In this document: piece by piece, positions 8,861 through 16,973 of the stretch
Layout: the number at the start of each line of letters is the position of its first letter
Numbering within the stretch: position 1 is the first letter of the stretch
Origin: JAIEPW01 sp964471915
GTDB taxonomy: Bacteria > Acidobacteriota > Terriglobia > Bryobacterales > Bryobacteraceae
Length of the DNA stretch: 64,000 nucleotides
NCBI GenBank assembly: GCA_964471915.1
Contig: CAYYID010000002.1
Span: forward strand, 138,500-202,499
Reading direction: 5' to 3'
Made by a program: the position numbers and the translations under genes
The notes under the pieces: model-generated
What the model was told of the DNA's origin: nothing
What the model saw: the letters and a program-made list of their open reading frames with translations, nothing else
Database searches by the model: none

Positions 8861-10168
8861 TTGGCGTCCTCACCTTCCATCGAGTTCCGGGGTGTATCGA
8901 AGAGCTACCCGCTCTACGATGCTCCGAGCGCCCGCCTCAAGGAACTCGCCACGCTCAACCGCCGGAAGTTCCACCGCGACTTCTGGGCCCTCCAGGAACT
9001 GGACCTCACGATCCATCGCGGCGAGACCTTCTGCGTCGTGGGCGAGAACGGTTCGGGCAAAAGCACGCTGCTCCAGTTGGCGGCGGGAATCCTGCAGCCG
9101 ACGACCGGAGAGGTCCAGATCAACGGGCGAGTCGCTGCGCTCCTGGAACTCGGCTCCGGTTTCAACCCGGAGTTCTCCGGCCGGGACAACGTCTACCTGA
9201 ACGGCGCGATCCTCGGTCTCTCGACCGCCGAGATGGACCAGCGGTATGCCGCGATCGAAGCCTTCGCCGAGATCGGGGACTTTATCCGGCGTCCGGTGAA
9301 GACCTACTCGAGCGGCATGATCGTGCGGCTGGGCTTTTCGGTCGCCATTCACGTGGACCCGCAGATCCTGCTAGTGGATGAGGCCCTGGCGGTAGGCGAT
9401 CTCTATTTCCGTCAACGATGTATGCGCAAAGTGCACGAGTTGCGCAAACGGGGTATAACGATCCTTTTTGTCTCGCACTCGACAGGCGATGTCAAGGCGC
9501 TCGGGGACCGGACCCTGTGGCTCGACCGAGGCCGGGTGCGCGAACTAGGCGACACCAGCAGCGTGGTCACCAAGTACCTCGCGGCGATGCTGGAGAAGGA
9601 CGCCGACTACGCCCAGCACGGGGCGGTACTCGAGCGGACCAGCCAGGTGGAAGCGCCGGAGGTCGCAACGCGTCTGCCGAACGTCGATCATCGTTTTGGC
9701 GACGGCCGCGGCGAAGTCCTCGGAATCGCGATCCTGGATTCGGCGGGCGGCGAAGTCGGGCTCCTGGAGCCGGATACGACAATCGTGGTGCGAATCAGTG
9801 TCCGGGCCAAGCAGGTTATCGCGCGGCCGATTGTTGGGTTCATGCTGCGGAACCATCTGGGGGTCGACTTTGCGGGCTCGAACACGGCCCGGGAAAACGC
9901 CCCGCTGCCCGCGATGCATCCGGGGGATGTCTACACGGTGGACTTCCACCTGGAGCTGCCGACGCTGTACGCCTCGCAGTTTTCTTTTTCGCCCGCCATT
10001 GCAGACGGCACGCTGGACGGCTACCAGATCTGCGACTGGGTGGAAAACGCGGTGGTTCTGCAAATGGCACACGCGGACGGCCCCATTTATGGGCAACTCC
10101 ACCTGCCGTGCCGCGTGGAGGTGAACGCCCGTCTCGGCAAGCCGCACAGCGAGGTGCAGAATGCCTGA
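8861..10168 (+). CDS. wzt: Polysaccharide ABC exporter ATPase, Wzt type with C-terminal sugar-binding domain
   Basis: This 435-residue ATPase powers export of O-antigen or a related glycan across the inner membrane. It has the Walker A 'GENGSGKSTLL' (about 61-71), the family's modified signature 'YSSGM' (about 150) and Walker B 'ILLVDEALAVGD' (about 168-179). Residues about 285-430 form the extra beta-sandwich domain that in Wzt homologues recognises the completed polysaccharide. The start is TTG preceded by GAGAG. The membrane partner Wzm is not adjacent: upstream is a tRNA on the other strand and downstream is a methyltransferase. It overlaps the next gene by eight bases. Confidence 0.92.
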   Translation: MASSPSIEFRGVSKSYPLYDAPSARLKELATLNRRKFHRDFWALQELDLTIHRGETFCVVGENGSGKSTLLQLAAGILQPTTGEVQINGRVAALLELGSGFNPEFSGRDNVYLNGAILGLSTAEMDQRYAAIEAFAEIGDFIRRPVKTYSSGMIVRLGFSVAIHVDPQILLVDEALAVGDLYFRQRCMRKVHELRKRGITILFVSHSTGDVKALGDRTLWLDRGRVRELGDTSSVVTKYLAAMLEKDADYAQHGAVLERTSQVEAPEVATRLPNVDHRFGDGRGEVLGIAILDSAGGEVGLLEPDTTIVVRISVRAKQVIARPIVGFMLRNHLGVDFAGSNTARENAPLPAMHPGDVYTVDFHLELPTLYASQFSFSPAIADGTLDGYQICDWVENAVVLQMAHADGPIYGQLHLPCRVEVNARLGKPHSEVQNA

Positions 10169-11390
10169 GTTCACGGGGGAACGGGTCATCCCAGGCCTGG
10201 TGGAGCCGGACCTCTGGAACGAGCATGTCGCGCGCTACTACTTTGCTGCACGCTTTGCTGCAGCAAAACGGGTGCTCGACATCGGGTGCGGCACCGGCTA
10301 CGGGAGCGCGGAACTGGCGCAGACGGCTGCTTCCGTCGACGCGGTGGACCTTTCGGACGAAGCCATCCACTACGCGCGGGAGCACTACCCGCTGGCGAAT
10401 CTCAGGTTCCGGACCGCTGCGGCCGGGGCCTTGCCGTTTCCGGAAGCCGCCTTCGATCTGGTTACCGCTTTTGAGCTGATCGAGCACCTTGCCGACTGGG
10501 ATGCCCTGCTGCAGGAGGCGCAGCGGGTGCTTGCGCCGGGCGGCGTTTTTCTGGTTTCGACCCCCAACCGGGCCTACTACGCCGAGACGCGTCGCGTCGC
10601 CGGGCCGAACCCGTATCACGAACACGAGTTCGACTACGCCGAGTTCGACGCGGCGCTGCGCCGGCGTTTCGGCAGCGTTGCAGTGCTGCTGCAGGACCGC
10701 ATGGAATGCTTCGCCTTCTATCCCCACAAGCGGACACTGCCAGTAGCCGCCAAATTGGACGGTGCCGGCGGCGCCCGCGACGACGCACATTTCTTCCTGG
10801 CGGTCTGTTCGCAGCAAGCGGTGCCGGTGGAGACCTTCGTCTTCGTGCCGCGAGCCGCGAACCTGCTCCGCGAGCGGGAGCAGCACATCGCGGCACTGGA
10901 GCGGCAGCTCGCGGAACTCCAGGATCAGCACCAGCGCCTCGCCGCCGCGCACGAGGCGCAACACCGCGAACTCGAAGACCACAACCGCTGGGCCGCGGAG
11001 CTGGAACAGTTGTGGAAGCAGGCCCAGGCGCGCGTCGCCGAACTCCAGGACGCCTTCCGCGCCGAGCAGCAGCAGGCGATCGCCATGGCGCAGCGCTATG
11101 ACAGCAAAGTGGCGGAGTTGGAAGCCGAGAACCGGGCCAAGACGCAATGGGCACAGGAGACCGAGCGGCGCTTGACGGCGGAGCTGCAGGCCAAGTGCGA
11201 CGAACTGTATCAGGCCGTCGCGCTGCTCACCCGGGCGGAGAGCACCGTCGAGGAGCGCACCCGTTGGGGGCAGCAGTTGCAGGCGCAGATCCAGAACTAT
11301 GAAGCGCAGTTGAACATGCTGCGGGCGTCCCGCTGGCTGAAGCTCGGCCGCGCGGTCGGCGTGGGACCCAAGGTGGATGGTGGCCGCTAA
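10161..11390 (+). CDS. SAM-dependent methyltransferase with long coiled coil (glycan-modifying)
   Basis: The protein has 409 residues. The N-terminal half is a class I methyltransferase with 'RVLDIGCGTGYGSAELA' (about 37-53), 'VDAVDLSDEAIHYA', and the later 'RVLAPGGVFLVSTPNR'. The C-terminal half (about 235-390) is a heptad-rich coiled coil, full of Glu, Gln, Arg and Leu, ending in a short basic tail. In O-antigen systems, methyltransferases with coiled coils can cap the glycan and set its length (WbdD-like); a similar role is an inference from position between wzt and a glycosyltransferase. Overlaps on both sides (8 and 14 bases) place it firmly in the operon. Confidence 0.85.
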   Translation: MPEFTGERVIPGLVEPDLWNEHVARYYFAARFAAAKRVLDIGCGTGYGSAELAQTAASVDAVDLSDEAIHYAREHYPLANLRFRTAAAGALPFPEAAFDLVTAFELIEHLADWDALLQEAQRVLAPGGVFLVSTPNRAYYAETRRVAGPNPYHEHEFDYAEFDAALRRRFGSVAVLLQDRMECFAFYPHKRTLPVAAKLDGAGGARDDAHFFLAVCSQQAVPVETFVFVPRAANLLREREQHIAALERQLAELQDQHQRLAAAHEAQHRELEDHNRWAAELEQLWKQAQARVAELQDAFRAEQQQAIAMAQRYDSKVAELEAENRAKTQWAQETERRLTAELQAKCDELYQAVALLTRAESTVEERTRWGQQLQAQIQNYEAQLNMLRASRWLKLGRAVGVGPKVDGGR

Positions 11391-13731
11391 CCTGCTCCGC
11401 GTGCTGCGGGACCTGCCGCTGCTGGCGCTTTCGCCGCTCTTCATCCTGGGTCCGGTACTGCTGCTGGCCCTGACCGATCTGTTGCGGGCGCTCGTTCCGC
11501 GGCGGCTGGCTCCGGAGAACCGGCCCCAGACGGACGCCGCTTCCGTGGTGATCCCCAACTGGAACGGTCGCGATCTGCTCGAGAAGTACCTGCCCAGCGT
11601 GGTCACAGCCCTAGCCGGGAACCCGGCGAACGAGATCATCGTCGTGGACGATGCCTCCACGGACGGCAGCGCGGCGTTCGTCCGCGAGCATTTCCCCGGC
11701 GTCCAGGTGATTGCGCTGCCGAACAACCACGGCTTCGGCGGCGCATCGAACGCCGGCTTCCGGGCGGCTAAGAACGACATTGTGGTGCTGCTGAACAGCG
11801 ACATGCGTGTCGCGCCTGATTTCCTAGCGCCGCTGCTCGCGGGCTTCACGGATGAGCGGGTCTTTTCGGTTTCCTGCCAGATCTTCTTTTCGGACCCGAA
11901 CAAAGTCCGCCAGGAAACCGGCCTGACGCAAATGTGGTGGTCCGGCGGCAACCTGCGGGTCCGCCACCGGCTGGACGACGAGATCCAAGAGCTGTTCCCG
12001 TGCGCGTACGGCGGCGGCGGATCTTCGGCCTACGACAAGCGTAAGTTTTGGGAGCTGGGCGGGTTCGACGAGATCCTCGCGCCCTTCTACTTCGAGGATT
12101 CCGACATCGGGTTCCTGGCCTGGAAGCGCGGCTGGAAGGTGCTTTACCAGCCGGAGAGCCAGGTGTACCACGAGCACCGCGGCACGATCGGCAAGTCTTT
12201 TTCTGACAGCTATATCCAAGGTGTCCTCAAGAAGAACGTCCTGCTCTTCACCTGGAAAAACATTCATGAATGGAGGCGGCTGCTGGGTCACTTCCTACAG
12301 ACCTGGGCCGACGCCCTGGTGAGTTCGTTGTTCGGTCCTTCGCCGGAGCGGACCACGGTGCAGGGACTGGCCCGCGCAGTCCTACAGATGTCGGGACTGA
12401 TCCGCTCCCGCTGGCGCGCCCGCGGACTTGCCGCCGTCTCCGACACCGAAGCGTTTCGCCGTCCGCTGGGCGGCTACTTCCGGGACCGCTTCGAGAGCTT
12501 GCCGGTGAAAGTCGATCAGCCGAACGTCCTTTTCGTTTCTCCCTACCCGATCGTGCCGCCGATTCACGGCGGCGCCGTGTTCATGAACCAGACGGTGCGG
12601 GAGCTGGCGCGGCGCGCGCCGCTGCACCTGGTGGTTTTGCTCGACTACGAGCGCGAGCTTGAGGCGCATCAGGAGCTGCGGCAGGTCGCCAAGTCGGTGG
12701 CGTTCTTCGTGCGCCGCGAAGCCCGCACCAAGGCGCTCGCTTCCATCGAGCCGCACGCGGTCCGCGAGTTCCGCAACCAGGACGTCGAGTGGCTGATCCA
12801 CCGGCAGATCTACACGCAGCGGATTGACGTGCTGCAGCTCGAGTACACGGTGATGGCGCAGTACGCCGGCGCATTCCGGCAGATCCCGAGTGTACTCTTC
12901 GAACACGACGTGTACTTTCAGTCGATCGCGCGGCAGCTCCCCGGGATGCGCGGCTGGTGGACCCGGGTCGCGGCGCGCTACGAGTACCTCCGGGCGCTGC
13001 GCTTCGAACTGCGGGCGCTGCCCCGCGTGGATCGCGTGCAGACGTGCAGCCGCGAGAACGCCGCGTACCTGACGGGGTTTCTGCCCGAGCTAATGGGCCG
13101 CATCGATCCGGACCTGCGTGCCGGCATCGACACGGCGGGGTACCAGTTCCGCGCGGAGGGCCGGGAACCCGGCACCATGCTGTTCCTCGGCAGCTTCCGG
13201 CACCTGCCGAATCAGGAAGGGCTGCGCTGGCTGTACGCGCACGTCCTGCCGCGGATCCACGCGGCGCGCCCGGGGTCCCGGCTGCTGCTGGTCGGCTCCG
13301 AGCCGCCGCCTGCCCACGCCCTGCCGCACACGGATGCGAATGTCGAGCTGGTGGGCTTCGTGGATGACGTCCGCGAGCCGCTGGCGCGGTACGCCGTGTT
13401 TCTGTGTCCGATACTCAGCGGCTCCGGCGTCCGGGTGAAGCTGCTGGAGGCGTTCGCGGCGGGGATTCCCGTGGTCTCGACGCGCCTGGGCGCGGAGGGA
13501 CTGGCGGAGCGCGACGGCGAGATCTGCGCGCTGGCCGACACGCCGGAGGAATTCGCAGCCGCCGTCCTCCGTATCCTCGACGATCGCGGCGAAGCGTCCC
13601 GCATGGCGGCGCGGGCGCGGGACTATGTGGTCCGCGAGCGGGACATGAGCACGATGACCGCGAAACTCGTCGAGAGCTACCGGAGCGGTATTGCGCAAAA
13701 GCGCAGCGCGAGCGGGACAGTGCTACCCTGA
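11377..13731 (+). CDS. Two-domain glycosyltransferase (GT2 + GT4)
   Basis: The protein has 784 residues. A hydrophobic N-terminal segment (about 8-36) probably anchors it to the inner membrane. Domain one (about 55-310) is a GT-A fold family 2 transferase, with 'SVVIPNWNGRDLLEKYL', 'VVDDASTDGS', 'HGFGGASNAGF' and the metal-binding 'LLNSDMRV'. Domain two (about 385-770) is GT-B family 4, opening 'NVLFVSPYPIVPPIHGGAVF' and containing 'GSGVRVKLLEAFAAGIPVV', the donor-binding loop. Each would add a sugar to a lipid-linked glycan. It is the last gene of the wzt operon and overlaps the methyltransferase by 14 bases. Confidence 0.9.
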   Translation: MVAANLLRVLRDLPLLALSPLFILGPVLLLALTDLLRALVPRRLAPENRPQTDAASVVIPNWNGRDLLEKYLPSVVTALAGNPANEIIVVDDASTDGSAAFVREHFPGVQVIALPNNHGFGGASNAGFRAAKNDIVVLLNSDMRVAPDFLAPLLAGFTDERVFSVSCQIFFSDPNKVRQETGLTQMWWSGGNLRVRHRLDDEIQELFPCAYGGGGSSAYDKRKFWELGGFDEILAPFYFEDSDIGFLAWKRGWKVLYQPESQVYHEHRGTIGKSFSDSYIQGVLKKNVLLFTWKNIHEWRRLLGHFLQTWADALVSSLFGPSPERTTVQGLARAVLQMSGLIRSRWRARGLAAVSDTEAFRRPLGGYFRDRFESLPVKVDQPNVLFVSPYPIVPPIHGGAVFMNQTVRELARRAPLHLVVLLDYERELEAHQELRQVAKSVAFFVRREARTKALASIEPHAVREFRNQDVEWLIHRQIYTQRIDVLQLEYTVMAQYAGAFRQIPSVLFEHDVYFQSIARQLPGMRGWWTRVAARYEYLRALRFELRALPRVDRVQTCSRENAAYLTGFLPELMGRIDPDLRAGIDTAGYQFRAEGREPGTMLFLGSFRHLPNQEGLRWLYAHVLPRIHAARPGSRLLLVGSEPPPAHALPHTDANVELVGFVDDVREPLARYAVFLCPILSGSGVRVKLLEAFAAGIPVVSTRLGAEGLAERDGEICALADTPEEFAAAVLRILDDRGEASRMAARARDYVVRERDMSTMTAKLVESYRSGIAQKRSASGTVLP

Positions 13732-13739
13732 CCCGCAAG

Positions 13740-15944
13740 ATGTCTCTCGTCGGGATCTCCGGACCTCCTTCCGCCGCCAACGCCGTGCTTCGCCTCCACC
13801 CGACCGACAACGCCGGCGTGGCGCGCGTGGCGCTTCCGGCCGGTTTTCGCCTGACGCTCGATGGCCGGGACGCGCAAACCCGCACGGAGATCGCCGCGGG
13901 ACACAAGGTCGCCCTGACGCCGCTCGCCGCCGGCGAGGTCATCCGCCGCTACGGTCACGAAATCGGCCGGGCGCGGCAACCGATCGCCGCCGGGGAGCAC
14001 TTGCACACACACAACGTCGACTACTATGAGCCGGCGCGCGACTTCGAGTTTCCCGCCGGGGAGTTGCCCGTGCCGGATCCCCCGGCCGGCGCTCCCACGT
14101 TTCGCGGCTACCTGCGCGCGGACGGCCGCGCCGGCACGCGCAACTACATCGCCGTGGTCGCCGCCAGCAACTGCGCCGCGCATACCGTGGAACTGATCGC
14201 CCGCAGTTATGAACACGACACGCTGCCGGCGGGCGTCGACGGCGTGGTCGGCTTCCCGCACGGCGACGGCTGCGGCTACCCCGATACGCGAAAACTGCGC
14301 CGCACGATCGCGGGCGTGGTGGCGCACCCGAATGTCGCCGGCGCCATCCTGGTCGGCCTGGGCTGCGAGGCGAATCAGATCAGCTATTACTTCAGCGAGC
14401 GCGGGCCGCAGGGCGTCCGGCTGCAGGGCCTGACGCTGCAGGAATCCGGCGGGACGGCGAAGACCATCGCGGCGGCGCGCGACGCGATCGCGCCGCTGCT
14501 CGCGGAAGCCGCCGCCGGGCAGCGCACGGAGATTCCGGCCGGAAAACTCGTGGTGGGCCTGAACTGCGGCGGATCCGATTCTTTCTCGGGGATCACCGCC
14601 AACCCGGCGCTCGGGGTCTGCAGCGATCTGCTGGCCGGTTACGGCGGCACGGCGGTGCTGGCCGAAACGCCGGAGTGCTTCGGCGCGGAGCATCTGCTGG
14701 TGAAACGCGCGCGCAGCCGCGCCGTCGCCGAGCGATTTCTCGGCTTTCTCGAAAGCTACAAGCAATACCTGGCGCGCTTCGGCGACGAGTACAACTTCAA
14801 CCAAAACCCCTCGCCCGGCAACAAAGCCGGCGGTCTAACGACAGTGCTCGAGAAGTCGCTGGGGGCGGCGGCCAAGGCCGGCGCCACGCCGCTGATGGAG
14901 GCGGTGGACTACGCAGAGCGAATCCACGGGCCGGGCTTCGTGTTCATGAACACGCCGGGCTACGACCCGGTTTCGCTGACGGGCCTGGCGGCCGGGGGCG
15001 CGAATCTGATCGCCTTCACGACCGGCCGCGGGTCGGCGATCGGCTTTCCAACCGTGCCGGTGGTGAAGATCGCGACCAACTCGCCGATGCACGCGCGGAT
15101 GAGCGACAACATGGAAGTGAACGCCGGGCGGATCGCGGACGGGGAAGCCACGGTGGAAGAAGTGGGGCGCGAGATCTTCGCCACGCTGCTGCGCGTCGCG
15201 AGCGGGGAGCGGACGGCGGCCGAGCGTTTCGGCCACCGCGAGTTCATCCCCTGGCAGACGGGACCGACGCTCCAACCGGCGCGGGGCGCAGCGCCTGATC
15301 GTGGGCCGCGAAGACGACGCTCCAGTCGAACTCGCGCCTCGCGCGTTCCAGGCCGCGGTGGCGCAACCGGGCGCGCAGGTCCGGATCGTCGCGGAGCAGT
15401 GCGATGGCCTGCGTCAGTTGCTCCGGCGCGTCCTCGGCGACCAGGAGGCCGTTCGCGCCGTGGTCGATCACGCTGGGGATGCCGCCGGTGCGCGACGCGA
15501 TCACAGGCACGCCCGCCGCGTTGGCCTCGCAGAGCACGCGTCCCATGGTCTCGACGTCGCGCAGGCCGGTCCGGGGGTCCACGTGCTCCCGGCTGGCGAG
15601 CACGAACTGATCCGCGGCCCAGTAGTATTCGCGGAGCCGCGCGTGGGGCACCGCGCCGAGAAACGTCACGGGCAACCCGGCCGCGGCGTGTTCGTAGCGG
15701 GAGCGATGCCGGCCGTCGCCGGCGATCGCGAGGTGCACACCTTCGGTCCGCGCGACAGCCTCGAGCAGCGTCTCGATGCCTTTCTTCGGCACCAGCCGGC
15801 AGGCGGTCAGCAACAGATGCCGGTCCTCGGGGAGGCCCAACTCGCGCCGCGAGGCCAGCGGAGCCGCGCCGGGGCGGAAGTGCGCCGCATCCACGCCACC
15901 GGGGACCACGCGCACCCGCTCCGGGTCCAATCCGCTTTCGGTGA
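13740..15944 (+). CDS. UxaA-family (altronate/galactarate-type) dehydratase with run-on 3' frame
   Basis: The first 512 residues are a complete UxaA-family lyase, which dehydrates sugar acids such as altronate. An N-terminal SAF-like domain is followed by 'GYLRADGRAGTRNYIAVV', 'HGDGCGYPDT', 'GLGCEANQI', 'VGLNCGGSDSFSG', 'NPSPGNKAGGLTT' and the usual family ending 'HREFIPWQTGPTL'. Homologues stop about there (near 15276). Here no in-frame stop occurs until 15944, adding about 220 Arg/Pro/Ala-rich residues that are simply the complement of the convergent glycosyltransferase gene. A neighbouring frame stops at 15296-15298. I regard the extension as non-functional; a lost stop or a sequencing slip is likely. 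Confidence 0.75.
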   Translation: MSLVGISGPPSAANAVLRLHPTDNAGVARVALPAGFRLTLDGRDAQTRTEIAAGHKVALTPLAAGEVIRRYGHEIGRARQPIAAGEHLHTHNVDYYEPARDFEFPAGELPVPDPPAGAPTFRGYLRADGRAGTRNYIAVVAASNCAAHTVELIARSYEHDTLPAGVDGVVGFPHGDGCGYPDTRKLRRTIAGVVAHPNVAGAILVGLGCEANQISYYFSERGPQGVRLQGLTLQESGGTAKTIAAARDAIAPLLAEAAAGQRTEIPAGKLVVGLNCGGSDSFSGITANPALGVCSDLLAGYGGTAVLAETPECFGAEHLLVKRARSRAVAERFLGFLESYKQYLARFGDEYNFNQNPSPGNKAGGLTTVLEKSLGAAAKAGATPLMEAVDYAERIHGPGFVFMNTPGYDPVSLTGLAAGGANLIAFTTGRGSAIGFPTVPVVKIATNSPMHARMSDNMEVNAGRIADGEATVEEVGREIFATLLRVASGERTAAERFGHREFIPWQTGPTLQPARGAAPDRGPRRRRSSRTRASRVPGRGGATGRAGPDRRGAVRWPASVAPARPRRPGGRSRRGRSRWGCRRCATRSQARPPRWPRRARVPWSRRRAGRSGGPRAPGWRARTDPRPSSIRGAARGAPRRETSRATRPRRVRSGSDAGRRRRSRGAHLRSARQPRAASRCLSSAPAGRRSATDAGPRGGPTRAARPAEPRRGGSAPHPRHRGPRAPAPGPIRFR

Positions 15945-16479
15945 GGCGATCGCTGGTGTAGTGGCTGTTCGCGAGCACCTGCTCCAACTGCCGGGCGGAG
16001 GCCGCCGCGACACGCCGCCGCTCGTCGATGAGCCAGTTTTCGACGCGCTCCGGCCACTCCAGCCGCCGGAAGCGCGCGTAGAGCCGGTCCTCGATCCAGG
16101 GCGCGGCCAGGGCGCGGCTTCCAGTGCGGTACGGCCACGCGATCCACGGGCGCAGGATGTCGTTGCCGGCGGAACGGGCCATCACCGGCAGCCCGGTCAT
16201 CTCGTGGAGCTGGCCGTAGAAGATTGTCGAGGCGTAGATCGCTTCGGCGCGGTACTGCCGCGCCATCCGCGCCAGCACGCGCAGATTCTCGCGGAACGAA
16301 ACGCGGCTCAGGCAACGGTGGACGGGGAAAGGCCAGGGCGGATCCGGGGTTGCGGAGCGGTAGGTGGCTACGTGGAGATCGTGTCCCAGGGCCTTCCAGT
16401 AGTGGCACAGGTGCACGGCGTGCGTCTGCATCCCGCCGAAGCTGGGCGGGAATTCGGTGAGGATCAACAGGATCCGCAT
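15244..16479 (-). CDS. Family 4 glycosyltransferase
   Basis: This is a 411-residue GT-B fold transferase, typically using nucleotide-activated sugars to extend cell-surface glycans or glycolipids. It opens with 'MRILLILTEFPPSFGGMQTH' and shows 'ILANSHYTSDRL'-type region 'QVLANSHYTSDRLTESGL'. It continues with 'VRVVPGGVDAAHFRP', 'RLVPKKGIETLLEAVA' and the donor site 'GRVLCEANAAGVPVIASR' followed by 'GGIPSVIDHGANGLL'. It is convergent with the UxaA-family gene and their 3' ends collide: about 30 bases if that enzyme ends where its family does, 701 bases by open frame. It is not part of the wzt operon but lies only 1.5 kb from it. Confidence 0.9.
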   Translation of the reverse strand: MRILLILTEFPPSFGGMQTHAVHLCHYWKALGHDLHVATYRSATPDPPWPFPVHRCLSRVSFRENLRVLARMARQYRAEAIYASTIFYGQLHEMTGLPVMARSAGNDILRPWIAWPYRTGSRALAAPWIEDRLYARFRRLEWPERVENWLIDERRRVAAASARQLEQVLANSHYTSDRLTESGLDPERVRVVPGGVDAAHFRPGAAPLASRRELGLPEDRHLLLTACRLVPKKGIETLLEAVARTEGVHLAIAGDGRHRSRYEHAAAGLPVTFLGAVPHARLREYYWAADQFVLASREHVDPRTGLRDVETMGRVLCEANAAGVPVIASRTGGIPSVIDHGANGLLVAEDAPEQLTQAIALLRDDPDLRARLRHRGLERARREFDWSVVFAAHDQALRPAPVGASVPSARG

Positions 16480-16554
16480 CGCGGGGTTCCCGCGATTCTA
16501 GCAGCTAACGCGAGTGAACAAGCGCGATGAAAGGACGAATGACCTTTGGTAGGT

Positions 16555-16962
16555 CTAGTTCGCCAGCGCCGAGCCCACAGCTTCGCTGGCAGCTCCGGCG
16601 CGGCCGCCCTTCGCGTACCGGACCTGCTGGGTCGCGTCCACGTAGAAATAGTGCTCGCCGGACTTCGGATCCGCCGTGCACGTGAACCGGCCTGCCTGCG
16701 CGTCGCAAGTGATGGCGTAGCCGCTGCGCGGCCATTGCGCGGCCAGGAAGCCGAGCCGCTTCAGCTCATCTACGTTCGCATAGCTGCCGCGGATCTGATA
16801 CTGCGCGGTTTCCGCCGCGCCCAAGTCCTTCAGGTCCGCGAGCGCCGCCTGGGCGTCCTGCGGCAAGCTGCCGCGCAACCCCTGGGCGCGATCCGCGCCG
16901 GGCTTCGGAGCGCTCTGGCAGGCCGCCAACGCGAGCGTTGCGCACAATAAAACAATCCGCAT
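16555..16962 (-). CDS. Small lipoprotein of unknown function
   Basis: The 135-residue protein has a lipobox 'LAAC' at residues 12-15, so it should be lipidated and anchored in the envelope. The mature part has a helix 'DAQAALADLKDLGAAETAQY' followed by 'GYAITCDAQAGRFTCTADP', which resembles the globular tail of type IV pilin-like proteins, including a Cys pair. That comparison is suggestive only. It lies 11 bases downstream of the M20 peptidase on the same strand, probably in one transcript. Confidence 0.7.
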   Translation of the reverse strand: MRIVLLCATLALAACQSAPKPGADRAQGLRGSLPQDAQAALADLKDLGAAETAQYQIRGSYANVDELKRLGFLAAQWPRSGYAITCDAQAGRFTCTADPKSGEHYFYVDATQQVRYAKGGRAGAASEAVGSALAN

Positions 16963-16973
16963 CAGTCTTGATC

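Noticed and set aside
9840..11951. A minus-strand open frame of 703 codons
   Set aside because: It is the complement of the wzt-methyltransferase-glycosyltransferase operon, where all three genes carry clear motifs.
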